34,207 bases of DNA, from assembly GCF_016469035.1 (NCBI RefSeq), contig NZ_JAEHJZ010000017.1, forward strand, positions 1 through 34,207, read 5' to 3'. Positions 7,318-16,005 of the stretch are shown piece after piece (positions within the stretch are counted from its first letter, which is position 1; each line of letters begins with the position of its first letter). This DNA is from Gelidibacter salicanalis (GTDB taxonomy: Bacteria > Bacteroidota > Bacteroidia > Flavobacteriales > Flavobacteriaceae). A program made the position numbers and the translations under genes. The notes beneath the pieces were generated by a model, which did not search any database, was not told the origin of the DNA, and saw only the letters and a program-made list of their open reading frames with translations.

Positions 7318-8140
7318 CACCGTTTCACATAAATGTAGTAAGGCCGTAACAAACTCTTACAGCACGTCATTTTCTCTTGCTACCAAAATGTTGGCCAATA
7401 GCATCCGCCAGGATATCTATAATATCTATGGCTTTGTCCGGTTTGCAGATGAAATTGTCGATTCTTTTCACGACTATGATAAACAAATGCTTTTTGACCG
7501 GTTTGAAGAAGATGTAGAACTTGCACTTCAACAGAAAATCAGTTTGAACCCTATTCTCAACGCGTTTCAGGAAACCTATCACAAATTTAATATTGACAGG
7601 CATCTTGTGGATTCTTTTCTGAAAAGTATGCGTTTGGATTTGCACAAAAATGACTATTTAACAGAAGCGGATTATAAAATGTACATCTACGGTTCTGCCG
7701 ATGTTGTAGGATTAATGTGCCTAAAAGTATTTGTAAAGGGTGATAAAAATAGGTACGAAGCTTTAAAAGATAGTGCGATGAGTCTGGGCTCTGCCTTTCA
7801 GAAAGTCAATTTTCTTAGAGATTTAAAAGCCGATTTTGAAGATTTGAGCAGGACCTATTTTCCCAATACCAATTTGAACCATTTAGATGAAATCTCTAAA
7901 AAAGCCATCATTGAGGATATTGAAAATGATTTTGCTTTGGGACTGAAAGGTATTAAAGAGTTGCCAATCGAGGCAAAATTTGGTGTTTTTATGGCTTACA
8001 GATATTATAACCAACTTCTCAAGAAATTAAAAAACACACCCGCACTGGATATTAAATCCGCCAGAATCAGGGTGCCAAACTATAAAAAGTTTGAACTTTT
8101 AACTCGAAGTTACGTCAAATATCAACTCAATTTAATGTAA
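7301..8140 (+). CDS. crtB: phytoene synthase
   Basis: A 279-aa squalene/phytoene synthase family enzyme that condenses two geranylgeranyl diphosphates head-to-head into phytoene. The first Asp-rich motif is DEIVD (D50-D54), within YGFVRFADEIVD. The second is D174-LKA-D178 within NFLRDLKADFEDLSRTYFP. An N-terminal SYSTSFSLA segment (about 19-27) is also typical. The ATG lies inside the last codons of crtI (17-nt overlap), and crtZ begins 8 bp after the stop, so it is mid-operon. Confidence 0.95.
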   Translation: MKALFDTVSHKCSKAVTNSYSTSFSLATKMLANSIRQDIYNIYGFVRFADEIVDSFHDYDKQMLFDRFEEDVELALQQKISLNPILNAFQETYHKFNIDRHLVDSFLKSMRLDLHKNDYLTEADYKMYIYGSADVVGLMCLKVFVKGDKNRYEALKDSAMSLGSAFQKVNFLRDLKADFEDLSRTYFPNTNLNHLDEISKKAIIEDIENDFALGLKGIKELPIEAKFGVFMAYRYYNQLLKKLKNTPALDIKSARIRVPNYKKFELLTRSYVKYQLNLM

Positions 8141-8148
8141 TTTTAGAC

Positions 8149-8598
8149 ATGCAAATTTTTCTTTGGATACTGATATTTTTTGGCACTTTTGCCATCATGG
8201 AGTTTAATGCGTGGTTTACGCATAAGTATATCATGCACGGCTTTTTATGGAGCCTTCATAAAGACCACCACCATAAAGACCATAAAAGTTGGTTTGAGCG
8301 CAATGATGCCTTCTTTATATTTTATGCTGTGATCAGTATGACCTGTTTTTACTTATGGAGCTATGAGGATATTTGGTATTGCCTGCCTTTAGGCTTGGGC
8401 ATTTTAGCCTATGGGATTGCCTATTTTACGGTTCATGATATCTTTATTCACCAACGCTTTAAAATCTTTAGAAATGCCAATAATTGGTACGCCAAAGGTG
8501 TACGACGTGCACATAAAATGCACCATAAACATTTAGGCAAAGAAGATGGTGAATGCTTTGGGATGCTGGTAGTCCCTTTTAAATACTTCAAAAAATAA
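8149..8598 (+). CDS. crtZ: beta-carotene hydroxylase
   Basis: A 149-aa membrane di-iron hydroxylase of the fatty-acid hydroxylase superfamily, which adds 3/3'-hydroxyls to beta-ionone rings to give zeaxanthin. All histidine clusters are present: HKYIMH (H25, H30), HKDHH (H37, H40, H41), HDIFIH (H96, H101) and HKMHH (H122, H125, H126). Hydrophobic segments at about 3-18, 53-70 and 78-96 are consistent with a membrane protein. Length is normal for bacterial CrtZ. It sits between crtB and crtY on the same strand with short gaps. Confidence 0.94.
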   Translation: MQIFLWILIFFGTFAIMEFNAWFTHKYIMHGFLWSLHKDHHHKDHKSWFERNDAFFIFYAVISMTCFYLWSYEDIWYCLPLGLGILAYGIAYFTVHDIFIHQRFKIFRNANNWYAKGVRRAHKMHHKHLGKEDGECFGMLVVPFKYFKK

Positions 8599-8620
8599 AC
8601 AGTTTAGGCCGGTTATCGTT

Positions 8621-9775
8621 ATGCAAGACAGGACGTCTTTTGATTACATTATCATCGGAAATGGTCTTGCCGGGTTGCAGTTGGCTCTAGAACTATCTAA
8701 AGACCCGTTTTTTAAATCGTACACCATAGGGTTAATCGATCCTTCTTTAAAGGACACCAACGACAAAACCTGGAGTTTTTGGGAACAAGGCGCAGGAAAA
8801 TGGGACAGTATAGTGGAAAAAATATGGCATAGCGCCACTTTTGAATCGCCCAATGTATCCTTAAAAATTCCGCTTCAAAACTATCGCTACAAGACCATCA
8901 GATCTATTGAGTTTTATAACTATGCGAAAGCACAGCTTTTAGACTGCCCCAATATTAGCTTTATAGTAGATACGGTTGAAACCATAGAAACAGGCTCCAC
9001 CACCCAAGTCATTGGACAAAAACAGAATTATTCTGCGACGCATATTTTTGACAGTAGGGTTCCTGACAAATTTTATGCTCCCAATTTTCAGCATACGCTG
9101 ATCCATCAACATTTTAAAGGCTGGATTATTGAGACTGATTCTCCAAGTTTTAATCCGGAAGCCTTCACCATGATGGACTATAGATTTCAGTATAAAGACT
9201 CGACCAGTTTTATTTATGTACTGCCTTTTTCTGAAACAAAAGCGCTGGTGGAGTATACCTTTTTTACGCCGTTTACGGTGGAGACAGCAGTATATGAAGA
9301 CGCTATTAAACGCTATCTCTTAGAAGAACATAACATGGCTCATTTTAGGATTATAGAAACTGAAGTCGGCACTATTCCGATGACCGATTTCCCGTTTTGG
9401 AAGTTTCACACTAAAAATATTACTAAAATTGGCACTGGGGGTGGCTGGGTCAAAGGCTCTTCAGGCTATTCATTTAAACATACCGAAAAAAACGTTGCCA
9501 AGCTACTCGCAAATATTAAAGCTGGAAAGCGCCCGTCGTACAATTTATTCAAGAAGAAATTCAAATTTTACGATAAGATTTTCCTGAAAGTTCTGCATGA
9601 TGAAAACGAAAAAGGCGTATGGATTTTTGAACGTTTCTATTCCAAAAACACCATCCGCACCATGTTCCGATTTTTAGATGAAGAAACTTCATTCTCAGAA
9701 GATCTAGCCATCATGAAATCCTTGTTTTCAATGGCGTTTATTAAGGCCTTCTTTAAAGTGTTATTCAAGTTTTAA
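8621..9775 (+). CDS. crtY: lycopene beta-cyclase
   Basis: A 384-aa flavoprotein of the CrtY/lycopene cyclase family, which closes both ends of lycopene to form beta-carotene. The N-terminal nucleotide-binding motif is DYIIIGNGLAGLQLALEL (about 5-22), followed by 'DKTWSFWEQG', a family hallmark. A mid-protein 'MDYRFQ' and 'FIYVLPFSETKALVEYTFF' region and a late 'GTGGGWVKGSSGYSF' segment are also typical. It is the last gene of the crt operon. Its 3' end overlaps the 3' end of the convergent tlpA-like gene by 15 bp, and no terminator hairpin is visible between them. Confidence 0.94.
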   Translation: MQDRTSFDYIIIGNGLAGLQLALELSKDPFFKSYTIGLIDPSLKDTNDKTWSFWEQGAGKWDSIVEKIWHSATFESPNVSLKIPLQNYRYKTIRSIEFYNYAKAQLLDCPNISFIVDTVETIETGSTTQVIGQKQNYSATHIFDSRVPDKFYAPNFQHTLIHQHFKGWIIETDSPSFNPEAFTMMDYRFQYKDSTSFIYVLPFSETKALVEYTFFTPFTVETAVYEDAIKRYLLEEHNMAHFRIIETEVGTIPMTDFPFWKFHTKNITKIGTGGGWVKGSSGYSFKHTEKNVAKLLANIKAGKRPSYNLFKKKFKFYDKIFLKVLHDENEKGVWIFERFYSKNTIRTMFRFLDEETSFSEDLAIMKSLFSMAFIKAFFKVLFKF

Positions 9776-10327
9776 AAGCTGATCCAACAACCCTCTTACC
9801 TTATCACTATCCCAATCTGCAGCGCCTGTTTTATCAATTACAATGTTTCCTTGTTGATCGATTACGAAGGTTCTTGGAATGGCTGAAGTTTCAAGTTCTG
9901 CTGGATTTACGGTGATGGAAGCATGCACTAAAAAGTCGTACACATTTTTCTCCTTAAATTTTGAAATAACGTTTTGTTGTTCGCTGGATACAAACAGAAA
10001 AACAACATCATCCTTATAGTCTTGATATAGTTTTTCCATACTCGGCATTTCAGCAATACATGGCGGACACCAAGTAGCCCAAAAATTGATAAAAACCACT
10101 TTGCTTTTAGCTTCGTTAAAGTCGTAACGCGCCCCGTGTTCATCTATCAGTTGCCAATTGTAATCTGTTAAGGTCACGCGGTCTTCTTTATCTACAATTG
10201 ACGGACTGAACATGGCCAAGCCCTTTTGTAAGAACACTTGGATGGGTTGCCGGGTTTGCGGTATAATCATGATCAAAATGATGGCGAGAAAAATAATATT
10301 GTTACGTTGACTTTTTGAGATTTTCAT
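9761..10327 (-). CDS. TlpA-family membrane-anchored thioredoxin
   Basis: A 188-aa thiol-disulfide oxidoreductase. Residues 1-10 are polar and basic, 11-24 form a membrane anchor, and the rest is a periplasmic thioredoxin fold. The active site is WCPPC (C87, C90) in the context VFINFWATWCPPCIAEMPSM, typical of TlpA/ResA/CcmG-like proteins. A cis-Pro loop (SAIPRTFVID) follows near residue 150. The role is probably reduction of periplasmic disulfides, for example in cytochrome or metal-centre maturation, but the partner cannot be read from context. The neighbours (crtY convergent, kelch gene upstream) give no pathway clue. Confidence 0.9.
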   Translation of the reverse strand: MKISKSQRNNIIFLAIILIMIIPQTRQPIQVFLQKGLAMFSPSIVDKEDRVTLTDYNWQLIDEHGARYDFNEAKSKVVFINFWATWCPPCIAEMPSMEKLYQDYKDDVVFLFVSSEQQNVISKFKEKNVYDFLVHASITVNPAELETSAIPRTFVIDQQGNIVIDKTGAADWDSDKVRGLLDQLLKLE

Positions 10328-10421
10328 AATTTTATAATACAGTCCTTTAATGAGAACTTAGGGTTAAGATTGGTTGATGGCCTTCGGAATTAAAAAAATG
10401 GCTTTAATTGCTACTCAAAAT

Positions 10422-11795
10422 TTATTGAAGATTTTTGAAATTTGTGACTGTAGTTTTACTAAATTCTGAAACCTCTATACTGTAAATCCCAGAAGTAGGA
10501 TCTTTAGTATGTTCAGTTTCTTTATAACCGCCTATGATATAAAGGGTATCCTTATACACATGCATATTTGGATCATTTAGATATAACGCTATTGCATATT
10601 CTTTTAGAGATTTTTGAACCACATTGTATATTAGTAATTTCCCATAGTGATATATATAAATGTTAGTTCCAAGGCTTGCCAGTGCAGGCTCTTTAAATCC
10701 ATAGAACAATTTACCTTCAACAACCCATTCTCCGCTATTGATGTCCCAGGATTCAATTGACGATATCTTCTGATTTAAACCGCCTATGGTATAAATTTTA
10801 TCACCTAAAATCGTACCCGTGACTTCCATTGGAGATTTTAATTTCCCTAACTCATACCACAATCCTGTCTTTAAATTATATTGATGAATTTTATCTGTAT
10901 AAACTTTAGCGCCACTTTTATCAAGCCGAATAGCGCCACCCATGGTGATGATATTATCTTTATAAACAAATGATGCAAAATTTATGGCCTGATGAGGATT
11001 GGTATGATCCACTTTAACAGATGCATTTGCAACATCATAAATTTCTATGTTGTTATGCAAGTATTCATTTCCATTGAGACTTGAATATTTTTTCCCTCCC
11101 AGAATATAAAGGTCATTGTTATAATAATTAATTTGGTGATAGGCTCTATTTTCAAATTTGACATCTGATTTTTCCCAGATATTCTCTTCTATATTATAAA
11201 TCAACAACTTGTCACTATACCCCTTATAGGTCCCATTAGACTGCAATTTTTCTAAGATATCTCCCCAGGTCAGTTCCATTGTAGCCATACTTGCTTTTTC
11301 AAGTGCAACCGTAAACGCATCTTCTATAACCGACTTATCTCCGCCAGAGATATAAAGCTTATGATCAACAATAATTGATGCGAACGCATGCATTTTAAAC
11401 CTCAATGAGGTCACCTTATCAAATTTTAGGTTAGATCGTTTTTTGACAACTTTTACGGTTACTTGATTTAATTCGCTTAAGGCATTTAGTAACAATATCG
11501 TCCTTGATTTACCTTTTAGATTCGCTAAGGTTGTTTTATAAGTTTTATAGCCAACCATAGAAAAAGACACACTATCAGTTTCTAAAAATTTCGACTCCAA
11601 GCTTAGATTGAACCTTCCAGAGTCATCTGAAGTGGTACCAATCTCAGTGTTTTTCGATAAAAACACACTGACGTTCTCTAAAGGTTCTTGAGATTTTTCA
11701 TCTAAAATTATTCCCCTAATCTCTTGACCATAAATTGCGGACATGCTGGAGAACAACAACATTATAAGGATTGATGTGACTCTTGAATGTGCCAT
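10422..11795 (-). CDS. secreted protein with carboxypeptidase-regulatory-like domain and kelch repeats
   Basis: A 457-aa protein with a signal peptide ending near AIYGQ (about 24). Residues 25-110 form a CarboxypepD_reg-like/CNA-B-type beta-sandwich ('IRGIILDEKSQEPLENVSVF', 'VGYKTY'), common at the N-terminus of Bacteroidota surface proteins. Residues 125-445 contain about five kelch-type repeats with the repeated core 'LYILGGKKY', 'IYTIGGLNQ', 'LYIIGGYKE', giving a beta-propeller. No TonB-box, plug or type 9 sorting domain is visible. It is likely envelope-exposed and involved in protein or carbohydrate binding. No enzymatic role can be assigned. It is separated from tlpA by 94 bp with no obvious signal between them. 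Confidence 0.85.
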   Translation of the reverse strand: MAHSRVTSILIMLLFSSMSAIYGQEIRGIILDEKSQEPLENVSVFLSKNTEIGTTSDDSGRFNLSLESKFLETDSVSFSMVGYKTYKTTLANLKGKSRTILLLNALSELNQVTVKVVKKRSNLKFDKVTSLRFKMHAFASIIVDHKLYISGGDKSVIEDAFTVALEKASMATMELTWGDILEKLQSNGTYKGYSDKLLIYNIEENIWEKSDVKFENRAYHQINYYNNDLYILGGKKYSSLNGNEYLHNNIEIYDVANASVKVDHTNPHQAINFASFVYKDNIITMGGAIRLDKSGAKVYTDKIHQYNLKTGLWYELGKLKSPMEVTGTILGDKIYTIGGLNQKISSIESWDINSGEWVVEGKLFYGFKEPALASLGTNIYIYHYGKLLIYNVVQKSLKEYAIALYLNDPNMHVYKDTLYIIGGYKETEHTKDPTSGIYSIEVSEFSKTTVTNFKNLQ

Positions 11796-12127
11796 TTAAT
11801 TGAAAGGAATATATATTAATGTAATGCAGATTATAGGATAGAGATTGATGTCTTCAACCCTATAATTAAAACTCGCCAATCCAAAAATAAAGATATGCTT
11901 TTACTTCTATTGCCAAAGGTTCTATAGAAAAATTTATTGTATATCTGCTTATTGCCATATTATTAAAAAAAAACTGCGAACAACTCCGTAATCAGCCGGA
12001 AACAAAAATAAACGTATGGAAAAATCATCCCGCAGATCTCGCTGATTTACGCAGAATATAAATAAACCACTATAGATTTGAAATCCATAGTTTTAAAGAA
12101 AAGAATTTCATTCTTTTCTGAGAATAG

Positions 12128-12213
12128 TTTGTCATTCCGAATGAGGCACGAAGAGGAATCTCATATTATAAGATTTCTCGTCACTCGTTCCTCGCTCTGT
12201 CGAAATGACAAAA
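12128..12213. repeat. 86-bp imperfect palindromic element
   Basis: The ends are inverted repeats: TTTGTCATTCCGA at 12128-12140 and TCGAAATGACAAA at 12201-12213, 12 of 13 positions complementary. The inner arms (GAGGAATCT... and AGATTTCTC...) also pair, around a short AT loop near 12162-12170. Repeats beginning GTCATTCCGA are widely dispersed in Bacteroidota chromosomes (general knowledge). It encodes no protein, so it is MITE-like or REP-like. Confidence 0.7.
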
Positions 12214-12355
12214 TACCCTTAAAAGTTTATAGAAACTAAAGTAACTGCAATGAATCCCGATAGCTATCTGGAGCAGGGTTTTAACCTTTAACTACATAAT
12301 AAATTTAAATGATTAACCCCTTTTCTGACTCAATTCTTAGGAATTCCAGATAAAA

Positions 12356-12382
12356 AATAGCCAACTCAGAGGAATGGCTATT
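12356..12382. terminator. hairpin, possible second terminator
   Basis: An 8-bp perfect stem, AATAGCCA (12356-12363) with TGGCTATT (12375-12382), and an 11-nt loop. An A run lies to its left, so on the minus strand the hairpin is followed by T residues. It may back up the acn terminator at 12421-12448. Confidence 0.45.
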
Positions 12383-12420
12383 ATCAACTCATTCATATGT
12401 ATATCAACACATGCCATAAA

Positions 12421-12448
12421 AAAACTCCCGACAGCTATCAGGAGTTTT
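12421..12448 (-). terminator. terminator of aconitase gene
   Basis: An 8-bp outer stem AAAACTCC/GGAGTTTT, with an inner CCGACAGCTATCAGG core that itself is nearly palindromic. On the minus strand the stem ends in a T run. It lies 24 bp beyond the acn stop codon. Confidence 0.7.
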
Positions 12449-12472
12449 TATGAAATTAGTTGAGGTCTTTAT

Positions 12473-14737
12473 TTAAGACGCATTCTCTTTTTTAATCAAG
12501 TTTAGAGCAGATCCTTCGTTATACCAATCAATTTGCGACTGGTTATAGGTATGGTTTGCTACAATGACATGTTTACTACCATCAGCGTGTACAAACTCTA
12601 AGGTCAGCGGTTTATCTGGAGAGAATTGATCTAAATCCAAGAAATTGATCGTATCATCTTCCTGAATCAAATCATAATCACTTTCATTGGCAAAGGTCAA
12701 TCCTAACATCCCTTGTTTTTTAAGGTTGGTTTCGTGGATACGTGCAAAAGATTTTACCAATACCGCAGCAACCCCAAGATGTCTTGGCTCCATTGCAGCG
12801 TGCTCACGAGAAGATCCTTCGCCGTAGTTATGATCTCCAACAACTATAGAGTGAATACCTTTAGCTTTATAATCTCTAGCCACATCAGGAACACCACCAT
12901 ACTCACCCGTCAACTGATTTTTAACAAAGTTCGTTTTCATACCAAAAGCGTTGACCGCGCCAATAAGCATATTGTTAGAGATGTTATCTAAATGTCCTCT
13001 ATAACGCAACCAAGGTCCTGCCATTGAAATATGGTCCGTTGTACATTTACCAAACGCTTTAATTAATAGTTTAGCTCCTGTGATAGACTTTCCTAAAGGT
13101 TTAAAAGGTGTTAATAACTGTAAACGTTCTGAGGTTGGGCTTACCGCAATATCAATATGACTTCCGTCTTCTACTGGCTCAACATAACCTGCATCTTCTA
13201 CATCAAATCCTCTTGGTGGTAATTCAATCCCTTGTGGGATATCCAATTTCACTTCTTCCCCGTCTTCATTGATCAGGGTGTCATTCATTGGGTCAAAATC
13301 TAAACGTCCCGAAATTGCAATTGCAGCTACCATTTCTGGCGATCCTACAAAGGCATGTGTATTTGGGTTACCGTCAGCACGTTTCGAGAAATTACGGTTG
13401 AATGAGTGTACAATCGTGTTTTTCTCTTCTCCTTTAAGATCACTTCTATCCCACTGCCCGATACACGGTCCGCAGGCATTTGTAAAAATAGTCGCATTTA
13501 AATCCTCAAATACTTTTAAAATCCCATCACGTTCTGCTGTAAAACGGATTTGTTCAGAACCTGGATTGATACCAAAATCTGATTTTGCTTTTATCTTTTT
13601 ATCTACGGCTTGTTTTGCAATGGAAGCAGCACGGGTTAAATCTTCATAAGATGAGTTGGTACAAGAACCAATCAATCCCCACTCTACTTTTAATGGCCAT
13701 CCTTTTTCTCTTGCAAGTTTGCCAAGCTCTCCAACAGGAGTTGCTAAATCTGGCGTAAACGGACCGTTTAAATGCGGACGTAAAGTATCTAAGTCAATTT
13801 CAATAACTTCATCGAAGTATTGTTCTGGATTTTCGTAAACTTCAGGATCTCCAGTCAGGTACTCACGAATTTTATTTGCTTCATCAGCAATATCTGCACG
13901 ATCAGTAGCTCTTAGGAAACGCTCCATAGAATCGTCATAACCAAAAGTAGAAGTCGTTGCTCCAATTTCAGCTCCCATATTACAGATGGTTCCTTTACCT
14001 GTACAAGATAGATTTTTTGCACCAGGTCCAAAATATTCTACAATAGCACCAGTACCACCTTTAACGGTTAAGATACCAGCCACTTTTAAGATAACATCTT
14101 TAGAAGCAGTCCACCCACTAAGGCTTCCTGTTAATTTAACACCGATAAGCTTAGGGAATTTAAGTTCCCAAGCCATTCCTGCCATTACATCCACAGCGTC
14201 TGCACCACCAACACCAATTGCTACCATTCCTAATCCACCTGCATTAACGGTGTGAGAATCGGTACCAATCATCATTCCGCCAGGAAATGCATAATTTTCT
14301 AATACTACTTGGTGAATAATACCTGCTCCTGGTTTCCAGAATCCGATACCATATTTGTTAGATACTGACGCTAAAAAATCAAAAACTTCACTACTCGTTT
14401 CATTGGCACGCTTCAAATCAGGTACAGCACCCTGTTTTGCTTGAATTAAGTGATCACAATGCACTGTAGTAGGCACCGCAACTTTAGCTTTACCCGCTTG
14501 CATAAACTGCAACAACGCCATTTGGGCTGTCGCGTCCTGACAGGCAATTCTGTCTGGAGCAAAATCTACATAATCCTTGCCTCTCTTAAATGCTGTTGTC
14601 GGTTCGCCATCCCAGAGATGGGTGTATAAAATCTTTTCAGATAATGTTAAAGGTTTACCAACTATTTGACGCGCTTTATCCACACGTTCAGGCATAGTTT
14701 TGTAAACTTTTTTAATCATGTCAATATCAAATGCCAT
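12473..14737 (-). CDS. acn: aconitate hydratase, mitochondrial-type
   Basis: A 754-aa aconitase that interconverts citrate and isocitrate in the TCA cycle, cytosolic. Length and sequence fit the mitochondrial-type (Aco2-like) enzyme rather than AcnA/IRP1 or AcnB. The three [4Fe-4S] cysteines are present: C359 in [13 protein letters not shown], and C422 and C425 in [11 protein letters not shown]. The substrate-binding segments '[13 protein letters not shown]' (158-170) and '[10 protein letters not shown]' in the C-terminal swivel domain are also intact. The gene stands alone, with a terminator downstream and a candidate -7 box about 54-60 bp upstream of the ATG. Confidence 0.97.
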   Translation of the reverse strand: MAFDIDMIKKVYKTMPERVDKARQIVGKPLTLSEKILYTHLWDGEPTTAFKRGKDYVDFAPDRIACQDATAQMALLQFMQAGKAKVAVPTTVHCDHLIQAKQGAVPDLKRANETSSEVFDFLASVSNKYGIGFWKPGAGIIHQVVLENYAFPGGMMIGTDSHTVNAGGLGMVAIGVGGADAVDVMAGMAWELKFPKLIGVKLTGSLSGWTASKDVILKVAGILTVKGGTGAIVEYFGPGAKNLSCTGKGTICNMGAEIGATTSTFGYDDSMERFLRATDRADIADEANKIREYLTGDPEVYENPEQYFDEVIEIDLDTLRPHLNGPFTPDLATPVGELGKLAREKGWPLKVEWGLIGSCTNSSYEDLTRAASIAKQAVDKKIKAKSDFGINPGSEQIRFTAERDGILKVFEDLNATIFTNACGPCIGQWDRSDLKGEEKNTIVHSFNRNFSKRADGNPNTHAFVGSPEMVAAIAISGRLDFDPMNDTLINEDGEEVKLDIPQGIELPPRGFDVEDAGYVEPVEDGSHIDIAVSPTSERLQLLTPFKPLGKSITGAKLLIKAFGKCTTDHISMAGPWLRYRGHLDNISNNMLIGAVNAFGMKTNFVKNQLTGEYGGVPDVARDYKAKGIHSIVVGDHNYGEGSSREHAAMEPRHLGVAAVLVKSFARIHETNLKKQGMLGLTFANESDYDLIQEDDTINFLDLDQFSPDKPLTLEFVHADGSKHVIVANHTYNQSQIDWYNEGSALNLIKKENAS

Positions 14738-15050
14738 AGAGTATATTTTAAGGTTGTTGTTTATTCATTGTTCCGAGGTCTCGGCGTGTGCAAATTTACA
14801 AAATTTCACAGACTTTTAAAAATATGTAGTCAAATCAAAAAAGCACTGAAAATTATTCAATGAAAGTCGCAATTATGATCTAAAATCAATGATTTCATAA
14901 ATTTGTAGTCTATAAAATATTAAATTAACAATTTATACAGTGCTTCCCATTTGGCTAAAATGAGTAGAGTCTCTAAATCGTTGGTGTTTTGGATCGCGAC
15001 AGTTTACTATCGGTTAGAAAAATAGTGCACTAATTTGAGAAAAATAGTGG
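14738..15050. other. gene-free stretch between moxR and aconitase
   Basis: About 310 bp with no credible frame. The right side of the acn start holds its promoter (TAAATTTG at 14791-14798, minus strand) and a tight palindrome CCGAGGTCTCGG at 14773-14784 that would sit in the acn 5' leader. Near the moxR end the direct repeat GAAAAATAGTG occurs at 15017-15027 and 15039-15049. No terminator hairpin for moxR is obvious. Confidence 0.5.
14791..14798 (-). promoter_or_regulatory. -7 box of aconitase gene
   Basis: On the minus strand this reads TAAATTTG, matching TAnnTTTG, and would give a 5' leader of roughly 45 nt. A good TTTG -33 element is not seen at the expected distance. Confidence 0.45.
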
Positions 15051-16004
15051 TTAGAATAAACTCTCAATGATCTGCTCATCTGTAATTCCTTCGGCTTCTG
15101 CTTTGTAATTTTTGATAATTCTGTGACGAAGGATGCCTTTGGCTATAGCTTGTACATTTTCGATATCCGGAGAAAATTTGCCTTGTATAACGGCATGTGT
15201 TTTAGCAGCTAAAATTAGATTTTGAGAGGCTCTTGGGCCAGCGCCCCATTCTACATATTCTTTAACCAAGCTGGAAGCAGTGGCTTCTTTTGGCCGGGTT
15301 TTGCCAACCATGGTTACGGCATATTCAACCACATTATCTGCTACCGGAATGCGACGGATCAAATTTTGAAAATCAGTAATCTGTTGGGCTGAGAACAGCG
15401 GATTGACCGTTGTTTTAATATCTGTAGTGGTCGATTTAACCACTTGCACTTCTTCCGCAAAAGAGGGATAGTCTAACGTAATGGCAAACATAAACCTGTC
15501 TAACTGCGCTTCAGGCAAGGGATAGGTGCCTTCCTGTTCAATAGGATTCTGGGTGGCCAATACAAAATATGGTAAGCTCAATTTGTACTGCTGTCCCGCA
15601 ACGGTCACAGAACGTTCCTGCATAGCTTCTAATAACGCGGCCTGCGTTTTTGGAGGTGTTCTATTAATCTCATCGGCCAAGATGATATTGCCAAAGATAG
15701 GGCCTTTAATAAATTTAAAGTGTCGGTTTTCATCCAAAATCTCACTACCAAGAATGTCACTTGGCATTAAATCTGGCGTAAATTGAATGCGTTTAAAATC
15801 GAGACCCAGTGCTTGGGCAATGGTATTGACCATTAATGTTTTTGCTAAGCCGGGAACACCTATCAGCAGTGCATGTCCGCCAGAAAAAATAGAGATCAGG
15901 ATTTGGTTGACAACGTCATCCTGTCCTACAATTACTTTGGCAACTTCACTCTTTAAGGCTTTATATTGTTGTACAAATTGTTCTACGGCAGCAACATCTG
16001 ACAT
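15051..16004 (-). CDS. MoxR-family AAA+ ATPase
   Basis: A 317-aa protein from the ATG at 16004, just 1 nt after the surA-like stop. A longer in-frame extension to 16094 would run deep into that gene and is rejected. Walker A is GVPGLAKT (49-56), Walker B IILADE (107-112) followed by INRTPPKTQAALLEAMQE, and sensor-1 LATQNPIEQEGTYPLPEAQLDRF is present, all hallmarks of the MoxR family. These ATPases act as chaperones for metallo-enzyme or VWA-protein maturation and are often paired with DUF58/VWA (BatA-type) genes. Here the gene ends an operon of periplasmic folding proteins instead, and no DUF58 gene is within view downstream. Confidence 0.9.
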   Translation of the reverse strand: MSDVAAVEQFVQQYKALKSEVAKVIVGQDDVVNQILISIFSGGHALLIGVPGLAKTLMVNTIAQALGLDFKRIQFTPDLMPSDILGSEILDENRHFKFIKGPIFGNIILADEINRTPPKTQAALLEAMQERSVTVAGQQYKLSLPYFVLATQNPIEQEGTYPLPEAQLDRFMFAITLDYPSFAEEVQVVKSTTTDIKTTVNPLFSAQQITDFQNLIRRIPVADNVVEYAVTMVGKTRPKEATASSLVKEYVEWGAGPRASQNLILAAKTHAVIQGKFSPDIENVQAIAKGILRHRIIKNYKAEAEGITDEQIIESLF

Positions 16005-16005
16005 A

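Larger units (their letters stand above)
11796..12472. other. gene-free stretch rich in palindromic repeats
   Basis: About 680 bp without a credible gene. From left to right it holds an AT-rich promoter region for the kelch gene (minus strand), a degenerate direct repeat of the form CGCAGATYT around 12032-12056, an 86-bp palindromic element (12128-12213), a short CCCGATAGCTATC palindrome (about 12256-12274), and two hairpins (12356-12382 and 12421-12448). The second hairpin terminates the aconitase transcript. Confidence 0.7.

Noticed and set aside
9761-9775. Regulatory meaning of the crtY/tlpA convergent overlap
   Set aside because: A 15-bp overlap of 3' ends is common in compact genomes and there is no sequence sign of antisense control.
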